A stretch of 64,000 nt of DNA from Azophilus sp026709365 (GTDB lineage Bacteria; Pseudomonadota; Gammaproteobacteria; Pseudomonadales; Azotimanducaceae). Every line of letters begins with the position of its first letter. Within the stretch, counting starts at the first letter, position 1. A program made the translations under genes and the position numbers. This document shows, one piece after another, positions 33,072 to 41,518 of the stretch. The stretch is taken from assembly GCA_965200175.1 (NCBI GenBank), contig OZ241345.1:2108001-2172000 (forward strand), written 5' to 3'. The notes under the pieces are model-generated. The model saw nothing but the letters and a program-made list of their open reading frames with translations, did not search any database and had not been told where the DNA came from.

Positions 33072-33419
33072 ATGGGAATTTCAAAGTACGGACTGATCGC
33101 GTTCGCCGCTTCGTTGATTGTGGCGGCGGGCACCGCCTTCGCCCAGCTAAGCGCCCCCTCCAGTGCCACGGCCATTACCGACGACGACTGCGTCGCCGCT
33201 TGGGGCCGGGCGGACGCCAGCTCCTCCTGCACGACCGTGGTGCTCAATGCCGAAGCGGACTACCCGGGCGGCAGCTTGGTGAACAGGTGCGCCATCAAGG
33301 CCAATTGCGCCTCCGTGCCCGATGGGGCCCACGACACCTTCAGCGACTACCATGGCGGGCCTGACGGGGCCGAGACGCTGGTTAACTGCAGCGGAACGCT
33401 CAGCTTGACGAGCTGCTGA
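33072..33419 (+). CDS. Small Cys-rich secreted protein
   Basis: The 115-residue protein has a clear signal peptide (YGLIAFAASLIVAAGTAFA, cleavage about 24/25). The mature part has 91 residues with six cysteines, including C-T-T-V near the middle and a C-terminal NCSGTLSLTSC. This spacing weakly recalls small secreted lectins of the cyanovirin-N-like type, but the match is too short to call. An in-frame upstream Met at 33036 would add 12 residues before the signal. It lies 170 bases upstream of the TolC/MacAB-like operon and could be a substrate or an unrelated gene. Confidence 0.65.
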   Translation: MGISKYGLIAFAASLIVAAGTAFAQLSAPSSATAITDDDCVAAWGRADASSSCTTVVLNAEADYPGGSLVNRCAIKANCASVPDGAHDTFSDYHGGPDGAETLVNCSGTLSLTSC

Positions 33420-33591
33420 GCCCACCCTAGTGCCTCTTCTTACCTTGGCAAGGCGCGGCAATGCCTTGCGGCCGGCCCCGAACCGTATTTTGCCGGGGGC
33501 GAGGGGGCCACGAGCAATCATGCGATTCAGCCGGACAGGACGCTAGGCGGCCGCCGAAGCCACGGCCCGCGCCAAGGTGCCTTCGGAAGCA

Positions 33592-35127
33592 ATGGGATTG
33601 TCCGGCATCGCGCCTCCCAAGGCGCTGGTGGCCGGGGTGGCCATCGGACTGCTGGCGCTGTTCGCGGCCAGCCCGTGTCGTTCGGATTCCACGCAGCCCG
33701 AACCCATTGACCTCACGGTGCGCGAGGCGATCGTCTTGGCCTTGCGCCACAGCCGCTCGCTGGAGAACGCCCGGCTCAACCGGGCGGTTGAGCGCTTCGC
33801 GCTGCGCATCGCCGAGGACGAGTTTCGGCCCAGGGTCACCTTGGACGCCTACACCGAGCGCAACGCCACGGACCGCGTGGACGAGACCGCCGGGGTCGGC
33901 TCGGCGATCCGGCTGCGCATTCCCACCGGCGGCGAGCTCGCGGTCAGCTCCCGGGTTGCCGACCTCGGCGACGGCGCGCCGGCCTTCGCCTCCCACGCCG
34001 GCACGGTGGAACTCACCTTCGTCCAGCCGCTGCTGCGCGGCGCCGGGTTCGGCGTGGCTCGGGCGGCGCTGCGCACGGCAAGGGTCGGCGAGCAAATCAA
34101 CATCCTTGCGTTCGAAGGGGCAGTGATCGACCTGACGTCGCGGGCCATCAGGGCCTATCGAGCCTACGTGCAGGCCGGGCGCCGGAACGAGATCGCTGAG
34201 CGCTCGCTGGAGCGGGCGCAGGACTTGCTGGAGGTCAACCGCTTGCTGGTCAAAGCCGGACGCATGGCGGAACGCGACATCGTCCAGACCGAAGCCGACA
34301 TCGCCCGCCGGGAACTCGACGTGGTCGCCGCGCGCGGCGGCCTGGACGCGGCGCGGCTGCGCCTGATCGACCTGCTGGACCTCGACACCGACACCGCCTT
34401 CAAACTGGCGGAGGAGCTGGACGCCGGCCAAGCGGAAACGGACGCGATCGACGTGCCGGCCGCGCTGGACGTCGCCTTGGCCAACCGACCGGACCACCAC
34501 ATCGGCCTGCTCAGCGTCGAAAACGCCGAGACCCAAGCGCTGGTGGCCCGCAACCAGCGGCTTTGGGATCTCTCCCTCACCTTGGGCAGAACCTTCATGG
34601 GCTCCGGCGACGACGCCGATGCCGCGCTCGGCGGCCTGGACCTTACTGGCAATCGGGTGAGCCTGAACCTCAGCGTTCCCGTCGGTCGGGGCGCCGCAGG
34701 CCAGGCCCAACTGGCCCATCGGCGGGCCGTCGCCAACCTGCAGGCGCAGCGCAATCGCCTTGACGACCTGCGCCAACGCATCGGCATCGAGGTCCGCAAC
34801 GCCGTGCGCGACGTCCAGCTGGCTGAGCAGCGGATGGAGTTGGCGCGCCGGGCCAAGTCGCTCGCCCTGCGCAAGACCGAGATCGAACGCGAGAAGCTGA
34901 ACCTGGGCGTCACCACCAACTTTCAGATCGTCACCTTCGAGAGCGATCTGGTCAACGCCGAAAACGCCGAGCTTGATGCGCTGGTCGATCACCTCAACGC
35001 GGCCACGGCGCTGGACGTCACGCTGGGCACGACCTTGCAGCGCTGGGGCATCGAGATCGACCGGGTGGAGCAAAGCGCCGACCGGGCCGAGCGCTTCGGG
35101 GTTGGCAGCAGCGGAGCGCTCCCATGA
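33592..35127 (+). CDS. TolC-family outer-membrane efflux protein
   Basis: The 511-residue protein has an N-terminal signal-like hydrophobic stretch (ALVAGVAIGLLALFAASPC) and two TolC repeats of long alpha-hairpins with intervening beta strands. Examples are LTVREAIVLALRHSRSLENA early and QTEADIARRELDVVAARGGL and LVNAENAELDALVDHLNAAT later. It is the outer-membrane channel of the export system encoded by the next three genes. The Cys at the end of the signal (SPCRSDS) may be a lipidation site. The start could also be GTG at 33577. It overlaps the next gene by 4 bases (ATGA). Confidence 0.9.
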   Translation: MGLSGIAPPKALVAGVAIGLLALFAASPCRSDSTQPEPIDLTVREAIVLALRHSRSLENARLNRAVERFALRIAEDEFRPRVTLDAYTERNATDRVDETAGVGSAIRLRIPTGGELAVSSRVADLGDGAPAFASHAGTVELTFVQPLLRGAGFGVARAALRTARVGEQINILAFEGAVIDLTSRAIRAYRAYVQAGRRNEIAERSLERAQDLLEVNRLLVKAGRMAERDIVQTEADIARRELDVVAARGGLDAARLRLIDLLDLDTDTAFKLAEELDAGQAETDAIDVPAALDVALANRPDHHIGLLSVENAETQALVARNQRLWDLSLTLGRTFMGSGDDADAALGGLDLTGNRVSLNLSVPVGRGAAGQAQLAHRRAVANLQAQRNRLDDLRQRIGIEVRNAVRDVQLAEQRMELARRAKSLALRKTEIEREKLNLGVTTNFQIVTFESDLVNAENAELDALVDHLNAATALDVTLGTTLQRWGIEIDRVEQSADRAERFGVGSSGALP

Positions 35128-36923
35128 GCGTCACCGGACCAGATCGGTCGGACAGCGGCGCGCCGCCGGCGGAGGCGCTGCATGAGGCCATCCTCCAGAC
35201 CTTGGCCAGCGCCGTGATCTCGCTTCGCCCGGACGGCGTGATCACAACCTTCAACGCCGCCGCGGCGGCAATCACGGGCCTGACCCCAGCCGCCGTGGTC
35301 CAGCGCACGTTTGCCGAAGTCTTCCTCGGCATCGAGGACGCCGAGGACTTTGCGCAGGCGGTCCTGGACGCGGTTTACAAAGGCCCCTTGGTCAGGCAGC
35401 GGGTGATCGAGGCCGACTTCGGCGGCGGCGCCCGCACCCTGTCCATGAGCGTCTCCCGCATCGCCAGCGACGACGAGGCCGATGCCGGCGTCGCGGTGGT
35501 GTTCGAGGACATCACCGAAATCCGGGAACTGCGCGCCAAGGAACTCGCCCTGGCCCAGGAAGTCGAAGCGCAGCACACGGAGCTGCGCAGTGCCTACCTG
35601 CGCCTTGAGGAGCGCAACCGCACTCTGGCGGAGGCCAATCGGCAGACCCGGTTCGCCCGCATCGTTGGCCTAGGCGCGGTGGTCGTGCTGCTCAGCGTGG
35701 CGGGCTTCTACGTCCTGGACCTTCGGCCCCAGGCGGGCAACGACGCTGCGGAGACGCCGGCAGCGGCGCCGGCGCCCGACGAAGCCGTGGTGCTGACCGT
35801 GGCGCCGCAGGCCATGAACCGGACCATCACCTTGACCGGCCAGCTCGCCCCGCGCCGCGAGGTGGACATCACCAGCCCCATCAGCGGCAAGATCGCAGCC
35901 GTCCACGTGCGCTACGGCGCGCGGGTGGAGGCAGGCCAGGCGCTCGTTGAGCTCGATCCCACCGACATGCGCATCGATCACCGCGATGCCCAAGCGCGCC
36001 ACATCAAGGCCGTCGAGCGGCTCGCCGAAGTCGAAAACTGGACCGAAGGCGTCGAGGTGTCCCGGGCGCGGCGCAGCGTCGCCAGGGCGAAACTGGACCT
36101 TGAGGACAGCAGGACGCGGCTTGAGGAGACCGCCTTCCTGTTGGAGCGCGGCGTCATCCCCAGTTCCGAGCACACCGCCGCCCAGCGCGGATTCACCAGC
36201 CGTCAGCTTGATCTTGAGGCGGCGGAGCAGGATCTCGCCAGCGTGATGCACAAGGGAGCCGCCGAAGTTCGGGTGGCGAAGCTGGAGCTTGCGAACGCCC
36301 GCGCCCGGCTCGACGAGCTCACCGAAAACCTGCGCCTCTCCGTGCTCAAGGCGCCAGTCGCCGGCGTGGTGATGCGGCCACCAGCCGCCGAGGGCGGGGG
36401 CGGCGGGCGTGACGGCCGTCTCGCCAGTGGCGATGCCGTCACCCAGGGCGAACGGCTGATGATTGTCGGCGACCTTGAGGGACTGGCGGTGGACGGCCGC
36501 ATCGACGAGGTGGACATCGTCAACGTCTCGGTGGGTAACGAAGTGCGGGTCAGCGGCGACGCCTTCCCCAACACCGTGCTGCTAGGCACGCTCGAACGGG
36601 TTTCGTCCGAAGCCACGGCGGCCTCGCGCTCGCTGCCGTTCTTTGAGGTCACCGCGGTTGTGCCGAGCCTCACCCCAAGCCAGCGCGCCGCCGTGCGCAT
36701 CGGCATGTCCGCCGTGTTGGAAGTGGTCATCCGCCGGGAGGCCGAAGCCCTGCTCGTGCCGCTCGCCGCCATCGCGCTGGTCGGTGGCCAGCCGACCGTT
36801 CATCGGGTCGGCGACGACGGCCCCATTCCCGTTCCGGTGGTGGTTGGCGAAACCACGGTCGGGCAGATCGAGATTCTTGAAGGCGTAGCACCCGGCGACC
36901 GGATTCTGGTGATGGAGCGCTAG
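35124..36923 (+). CDS. Periplasmic adaptor (HlyD/MacA-like) fused to an N-terminal PAS sensor domain
   Basis: The 599-residue protein has a PAS domain in the cytoplasm (about 20-133, with VISLRPDGVITTFNAAAAAI and the PAC-like FEDITEIREL), a coiled-coil linker (about 133-178), one membrane helix (about 179-200) and a periplasmic adaptor (about 222-599). The adaptor has the lipoyl halves (SPISGKIAAVHVRYGARVEAG and LRLSVLKAPVAGVVM), a long alpha-hairpin (about 280-405) and a beta-barrel. There is no kinase, cyclase or other output domain. It should link TolC to the MacB-type permease encoded downstream. PAS could sense ligand or redox state and alter pump assembly directly; that is inference. 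Confidence 0.85.
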   Translation: MSVTGPDRSDSGAPPAEALHEAILQTLASAVISLRPDGVITTFNAAAAAITGLTPAAVVQRTFAEVFLGIEDAEDFAQAVLDAVYKGPLVRQRVIEADFGGGARTLSMSVSRIASDDEADAGVAVVFEDITEIRELRAKELALAQEVEAQHTELRSAYLRLEERNRTLAEANRQTRFARIVGLGAVVVLLSVAGFYVLDLRPQAGNDAAETPAAAPAPDEAVVLTVAPQAMNRTITLTGQLAPRREVDITSPISGKIAAVHVRYGARVEAGQALVELDPTDMRIDHRDAQARHIKAVERLAEVENWTEGVEVSRARRSVARAKLDLEDSRTRLEETAFLLERGVIPSSEHTAAQRGFTSRQLDLEAAEQDLASVMHKGAAEVRVAKLELANARARLDELTENLRLSVLKAPVAGVVMRPPAAEGGGGGRDGRLASGDAVTQGERLMIVGDLEGLAVDGRIDEVDIVNVSVGNEVRVSGDAFPNTVLLGTLERVSSEATAASRSLPFFEVTAVVPSLTPSQRAAVRIGMSAVLEVVIRREAEALLVPLAAIALVGGQPTVHRVGDDGPIPVPVVVGETTVGQIEILEGVAPGDRILVMER

Positions 36924-36925
36924 CC

Positions 36926-37789
36926 ATGAACGTCTTGGCAACCACCCGTCGGCAAGCGGCGCGAGGCGCCCGAATGGTCCGCACCGCCCTCCACGCCGGT
37001 TCCGGCCTTGCGCGCCGGAAGTCGGGCCAACGCAGCCGCCAGGCAGCGCCCATCGACGGCGGGCCGCTGCTGCGCCTTTCCGGGGTGGTCAAGCGCTATG
37101 CCATTGGACCGGTGGAAACGGAGGTGCTCAGGGGCGTTGACCTCGACGTGGGCGCCGGCGGTCTGCTCTCAATCATGGGCGAATCCGGTTCCGGCAAGTC
37201 CACGCTGCTGAACATCATGGGCCTGCTCGACCGCCCGACGGCGGGTTCGGTGCAAGTGGCCGGCCGCAACGTCTCGGCAATGAGCGACGATGAGCTGTCC
37301 GACACCCGCAATCAAAGCATCGGATTCGTGTTTCAGGCGTTCCGCCTGCTGCCGCGCCTGACCGCCTTGGAGAACGTCGCGCTGCCGCTCACCTACCAAG
37401 GGATCGACGGCGTCGAGGCCCGAGAGCGGGCGCAAGGGATGCTGCGCAAGGTGGCGATGGACAATCGCTCGGATCACCGCCCGGACCAGCTGTCCGGCGG
37501 CCAGCAGCAGCGCGTCGCGATTGCGCGGGCGCTGGTGGCGTCACCTGTCCTAGTGCTCGCGGATGAGCCCACGGGCGCCTTGGATCCGAACACCGGCCAC
37601 GAGATCATGCAGCTGTTTCGCGAGCTGAACGCATCCGACGGCATCGCCGTGGTGATCATCACCCACGACCGGGCCGTGGCCCGCCAATGCGCCGAGAACG
37701 CGGAGCTCGTGGATGGCCGCATCACGGCTGCCGGCGGCGCCGCCCCTGCGTTCGCATCGCCGGAAACGGCCGAGGGGGCTGGGGAATGA
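36926..37789 (+). CDS. MacB-type ABC transporter ATPase
   Basis: The 287-residue protein has Walker A GESGSGKS (85-92), Q-loop FVFQAFRLLPRL, signature LSGGQQQRVAIARAL, Walker B VLVLADEPTGALD and the H-loop IITHD. About 45 residues precede the usual domain start (LLRLSGVVKRY) and are basic, with TTRRQAARGARMVRT; family members begin near LLRL, so the true start may be internal or the extension may be real. A GAGCGCTAGCC precedes the ATG. It overlaps the permease gene by 4 bases (ATGA). Confidence 0.92.
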   Translation: MNVLATTRRQAARGARMVRTALHAGSGLARRKSGQRSRQAAPIDGGPLLRLSGVVKRYAIGPVETEVLRGVDLDVGAGGLLSIMGESGSGKSTLLNIMGLLDRPTAGSVQVAGRNVSAMSDDELSDTRNQSIGFVFQAFRLLPRLTALENVALPLTYQGIDGVEARERAQGMLRKVAMDNRSDHRPDQLSGGQQQRVAIARALVASPVLVLADEPTGALDPNTGHEIMQLFRELNASDGIAVVIITHDRAVARQCAENAELVDGRITAAGGAAPAFASPETAEGAGE

Positions 37790-38979
37790 CCATGCCCGCC
37801 GCCACCCATGCCCGCGAGGCCGCCCGCAGCCTGCGCGCCGCCGGACAGCGAACGCTGCTGGCCCTGACCGGGATCGTCATCGGCATTGGCGCCGTGATTG
37901 CGCTGCTCACCATCGGGGACATCGCCAAGTCGGAGGCGCGCAGGCAGTTTCAGTCGCTCGGCACGGACATGCTGTCGCTGGTTGACGTCACGCGACACCG
38001 GAACTCGCTCAAGCTGACGGACATGCTCGATGCGACCGATGTCGCCGATCTGGAGCGGTTGCCGACCATCAAGGCGGCGGCTCCGTTCACGATGGATTCG
38101 ACGGAACTCAACTTGGGCGGCCGGCCGCAACAATCCATTCAGCGCATTGGGGTGACCGCCGCATTCCGCAGCATGTACGACGTCGAGTTGACTGCGGGGC
38201 GCTTCATCACGCCGTTCGACAACCGCCAACCCTTTGCCGTGCTGGGCGCCAACGTCGCCAGAACCCTGCTGGAGAGCGGCATGGCGCCCGAGGTCGGCAT
38301 GCGGCTCCAACTCGGCCAAGGCATCTTCACGGTCGTCGGCACGCTCGCCACCGCCCATTCCGGCCCGCTTGGCGCCAGGCTGGACGACAACGTGCTCATC
38401 CCCCTGGAGCTGGCGCTGCGCGAACTGGCCACCAAGAGGCTGCAGGGCATCACGCTGCGCACGGCCCCGGACGTTCACTACCTGGCGGCCACCCAGGAGA
38501 TCCAGGACCACTTCCGATTCACCGCTCCCAACCTGAGCGTCCGCGTGGACAGCCCGGTGCCGATCATCGAGCAGATGGAGGCGCAGATGCGGCTGTTCGC
38601 GCTGCTGCTCGGCGCGGTTGGCGGCATCTCGCTGGTGGTCGGCGGGTTCGGGGTGATGAACGCCATGCTGGCATCGGTTGCGGAACGCCGGCTGGAGATT
38701 GGCATCCGGCGCGCCCTGGGCGCGAGGCGCAGCGACGTGCAGCGGCAGTTTCTGGCCGAAGCCGTGCTTCTGTGCCTGGTGGGGGGCATGCTCGGCGCGC
38801 TGCTCGGCGTCGGCGCTGCGGCCATCATCAGCACCGTGGCCAATTGGACTTGGCAATGGTCAGCCACCGCCGTGGTTCTGGGGGTCGGCACGGCCTGCGC
38901 GGCGGGCCTGTTCTTCGGCCTGTACCCGGCCAGGCAAGCCGCCCTGCTGGACCCGATCGCCGCCATGCGCGACCGCTGA
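37786..38979 (+). CDS. MacB-type FtsX-family permease
   Basis: The 397-residue protein has the MacB layout: helix 1 at about 21-42 (TLLALTGIVIGIGAVIALLTIG), a periplasmic MacB core domain, and helices at about 268-292, 318-345 and 355-378 (VAERRLEIGIRRALGARRSDV loop between). It ends LYPARQAALLDPIAAMR, typical of MacB. With the ATPase, PAS-adaptor and TolC it forms a tripartite mechanotransmission pump that drives substrates from the periplasm out. The substrate may be a peptide, a siderophore or a drug. Confidence 0.92.
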   Translation: MTMPAATHAREAARSLRAAGQRTLLALTGIVIGIGAVIALLTIGDIAKSEARRQFQSLGTDMLSLVDVTRHRNSLKLTDMLDATDVADLERLPTIKAAAPFTMDSTELNLGGRPQQSIQRIGVTAAFRSMYDVELTAGRFITPFDNRQPFAVLGANVARTLLESGMAPEVGMRLQLGQGIFTVVGTLATAHSGPLGARLDDNVLIPLELALRELATKRLQGITLRTAPDVHYLAATQEIQDHFRFTAPNLSVRVDSPVPIIEQMEAQMRLFALLLGAVGGISLVVGGFGVMNAMLASVAERRLEIGIRRALGARRSDVQRQFLAEAVLLCLVGGMLGALLGVGAAAIISTVANWTWQWSATAVVLGVGTACAAGLFFGLYPARQAALLDPIAAMRDR

Positions 38980-39461
38980 CCGCCTGGAGTTTCTGGCGGT
39001 CGCAACCGGTCGCATCCACGCCACGCGACTCCTGCCGCTCGACAACCTCGATCCACCTAGCCGCCGTCCGGGATCAGAAAATCGTAGCTTTCCGTTACCC
39101 TCAAAAGCCTTGCCGTTGCTGGCTTTCCGGCCAAGGCACCCATCTCAGCCTCCCTACCTGTACCACTTCCAGAACCGGCGCCACGCGCCATGACCCGACG
39201 GTTTTTGCGGTGTTGTGCGGTGTGGGCGAAAGATAAGGGCGTCAGCCCGAGTGTTGCACCAACGTGGTTATCGCTACTGTATCAAAGGAGTGTGCGGGCG
39301 CAAACTCAATAGCTGACTTTCCCTTCCCACGCGCTTGATTAACCCCGGCAGGCTCCATTAAAGTGCCGGCTTTGCAACGCTGGTGCTGACGGTGCCGCTC
39401 CGCTGCGGCGCTTCGGGCGTTTCGCGTCGCCTCCACTTCGATAGAACCCAAGGGAAGTCCC
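38980..39461. other. Intergenic region before the MoxR gene
   Basis: About 480 bases. The only suggestive signal is TTGATT (39335-39340), 17 bases, TTAAAG (39358-39363), a weak promoter for the MoxR gene. An open stretch near 39090-39190 with AFRPRHPSQPPYLYHFQNRR is not recognised. No repeat of families A-C is present. Confidence 0.4.
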
Positions 39462-40310
39462 ATGATTTTTGACAGCACCGACACCTACATTTCCACCGAC
39501 GAGCTGAGCATGGCCGTGGACGCGGCGGTCAAGCTTGAACGCCCCCTGCTGGTCAAGGGGGAGCCCGGCACCGGCAAGACCATGCTGGCGGAGGAGGTCG
39601 CCAAGACCTTGGGGCTGCGGCTCATTCAGTGGCACATCAAGTCGAGCACCAAGGCAATCAATGGCCTCTACGAGTACGACGCCGTCTCCCGGCTGCGCGA
39701 TTCACAGCTCGGCGACGAGCGGGTCGGGGACATCCGCAACTACATCAAGAAGGGCAAGCTGTGGGAGGCGTTCGAGTCCGAGGAGCGGGTGGTGCTGCTG
39801 ATCGACGAGATCGACAAAGCCGACATCGAGTTTCCCAACGACCTGCTGCAGGAGCTCGACCGCATGGAGTTCTTCGTTTACGAGCTCTCCGAGACCATCA
39901 CGGCCAAGCATCGGCCCATCGTGGTGATCACCTCCAACAACGAGAAGGAGCTGCCTGACGCCTTCCTGCGGCGCTGCTTCTTCCACTACATCAACTTCCC
40001 CGACCGGGAGACGATGCACGACATCATCGAGGTCCACTTCCCGTCCATCAAGAACGAACTGGTCAAGGAGGCGATGGAGATCTTCTTCGACGTGCGCAAG
40101 GTGCCCGGCTTGAAGAAGAAGCCTTCCACCTCGGAGCTGATCGACTGGCTCAAGCTCCTGATGGCGGATGACATCCCCGATGAGATCCTCACCAACCGGG
40201 ACGCCAGCAAGGCCATCCCGCCCCTGTACGGCGCGTTGGTCAAGAACGAGCAGGACGTCCACCTGCTTGAGCGGCTCGCCTTCATGAACCGCCGCGACGC
40301 CCGTGGCTGA
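39462..40310 (+). CDS. MoxR-family AAA+ ATPase
   Basis: The 282-residue ATPase has Walker A GEPGTGKT (33-40), Walker B VVLLIDEIDKAD (near 110), sensor 1 VVITSNNEKELPDAFLRRCFFHY and the MoxR-type insertions. MoxR ATPases work with VWA partners as chaperones that insert metals or activate enzymes (CoxD/CoxE, NorQ/NorD, RavA/ViaA). The VWA partner follows 24 bases downstream. The target enzyme cannot be told from the neighbourhood. AAGGGAAG lies before the ATG. Confidence 0.92.
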   Translation: MIFDSTDTYISTDELSMAVDAAVKLERPLLVKGEPGTGKTMLAEEVAKTLGLRLIQWHIKSSTKAINGLYEYDAVSRLRDSQLGDERVGDIRNYIKKGKLWEAFESEERVVLLIDEIDKADIEFPNDLLQELDRMEFFVYELSETITAKHRPIVVITSNNEKELPDAFLRRCFFHYINFPDRETMHDIIEVHFPSIKNELVKEAMEIFFDVRKVPGLKKKPSTSELIDWLKLLMADDIPDEILTNRDASKAIPPLYGALVKNEQDVHLLERLAFMNRRDARG

Positions 40311-40334
40311 GCGGCGCCCGCGCCGGCAACCCCC

Positions 40335-41498
40335 ATGCTGATCAACCTCTTCCTCACCCTGCGCAAGTACCAAGTGCCGGTCACCATCCGCGAGCTCATG
40401 GACCTGCTCGCCGCCCTCAAGCACCGCTTGGTCTATGCCGATCTCGACGACTTCTACCTGCTCACCCGCACTTGCCTAGTGAAGGACGAGAAGAACTACG
40501 ACAAGTTCGACCGCGCCTTCAGCGCCTACTTCAGGGGCCTTGAGGACCTGCACGGCATGCTGGAGTCGCTGATCCCCGACGAATGGCTGCGCCGGGAGTT
40601 CGAGAAGTCGCTGACGGCCGAGGATCTCAAGCGAATCGAATCCCTGGGCGGCCTGGAGAAGCTGATCGAAGCCTTCCGCGAGGCCAAGGAGCAGGCCGAG
40701 GCGGAGCAGGCGAAGCAGGCCAAGGAGGGCCAGGAGGGCGACGATCCCGACCGAACCGGAGGCAAAGGCCCCGGCGGCATGGGCAAGGGCAAGAAGCGCA
40801 AGGCCAAGAAGGTCTGGGACGAGCGCCAGTACAAGAACCTTGACGACTCCGTGGAACTCGGCACCCGCAACATCAAGATGGCCTTGCGGCGGCTGCGCAA
40901 GTTCGCCCGCACCGGCCAGGCGGAGGAGCTGGACATGGACAACACCATCCGCTCCACCGCCCACAACGGCGGCATGCTGGACATCAGGATGCAGCCGGAG
41001 CGCAGGAACACGGTCAAGGTGCTGCTGTTCCTCGACATCGGCGGCTCCATGGATGCCCACGTCAAGATTTGCGAGGAGCTGTTCTCCGCCACCCGCACCG
41101 AGTTCAAGCACATGGAGAGCTTCTACTTCCACAACTTCATCTACGAATCGGTGTGGCGGGACAACCGCCGCCGCATGACCGAGCGCATCCCCACCTGGGA
41201 GGTGCTGAACAAGTACGCCCAGGACTACAAGGTGGTCTTCGTCGGCGACGCCACCATGGCGCCCTATGAGATCACCCACGCCGGCGGCAGCGTCGAGCAC
41301 TGGAACGAGGAGCCCGGCGCCCACTGGATGGCCCGCTTCACGGCGTTGTACGACAAGCTGGTGTGGATCAATCCCACCCCCCAGGAGACTTGGGAGTACT
41401 CCACCTCGGTGGGCATGACCCAGAAGCTGGTCAACGGCGCCATGTATCCGTTGACCATCCGCGGGCTCGAAGAGGGCATGAACACCCTGTCCAAGTAG
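40335..41498 (+). CDS. VWA domain (CoxE-like) protein
   Basis: The 387-residue protein has an N-terminal helical region (about 1-110, MLINLFLTLRKYQVPVTIRE), a charged low-complexity linker (about 112-165, with EQAEAEQAKQAKEGQEGDD) and a C-terminal VWA domain with the metal-site motif DxGxS (LFLDIGGSMDAH, near residue 233). It is the partner of the MoxR ATPase. Such pairs are usually cytoplasmic, and no signal peptide is present. The stop is 20 bases before the hrpA start. Confidence 0.9.
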   Translation: MLINLFLTLRKYQVPVTIRELMDLLAALKHRLVYADLDDFYLLTRTCLVKDEKNYDKFDRAFSAYFRGLEDLHGMLESLIPDEWLRREFEKSLTAEDLKRIESLGGLEKLIEAFREAKEQAEAEQAKQAKEGQEGDDPDRTGGKGPGGMGKGKKRKAKKVWDERQYKNLDDSVELGTRNIKMALRRLRKFARTGQAEELDMDNTIRSTAHNGGMLDIRMQPERRNTVKVLLFLDIGGSMDAHVKICEELFSATRTEFKHMESFYFHNFIYESVWRDNRRRMTERIPTWEVLNKYAQDYKVVFVGDATMAPYEITHAGGSVEHWNEEPGAHWMARFTALYDKLVWINPTPQETWEYSTSVGMTQKLVNGAMYPLTIRGLEEGMNTLSK

Positions 41499-41518
41499 CG
41501 GCCGACGCGGTCGGCCCG

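Noticed and set aside
39070..39190. Possible fragment of a transposase or integrase (YLYHFQNRR-like reading)
   Set aside because: Too short and not matched to a catalytic motif.
39335..39363. Promoter for the MoxR gene (TTGATT-17-TTAAAG)
   Set aside because: The -10 matches only half of the consensus. It is mentioned in the intergenic entry and not listed as a separate site.
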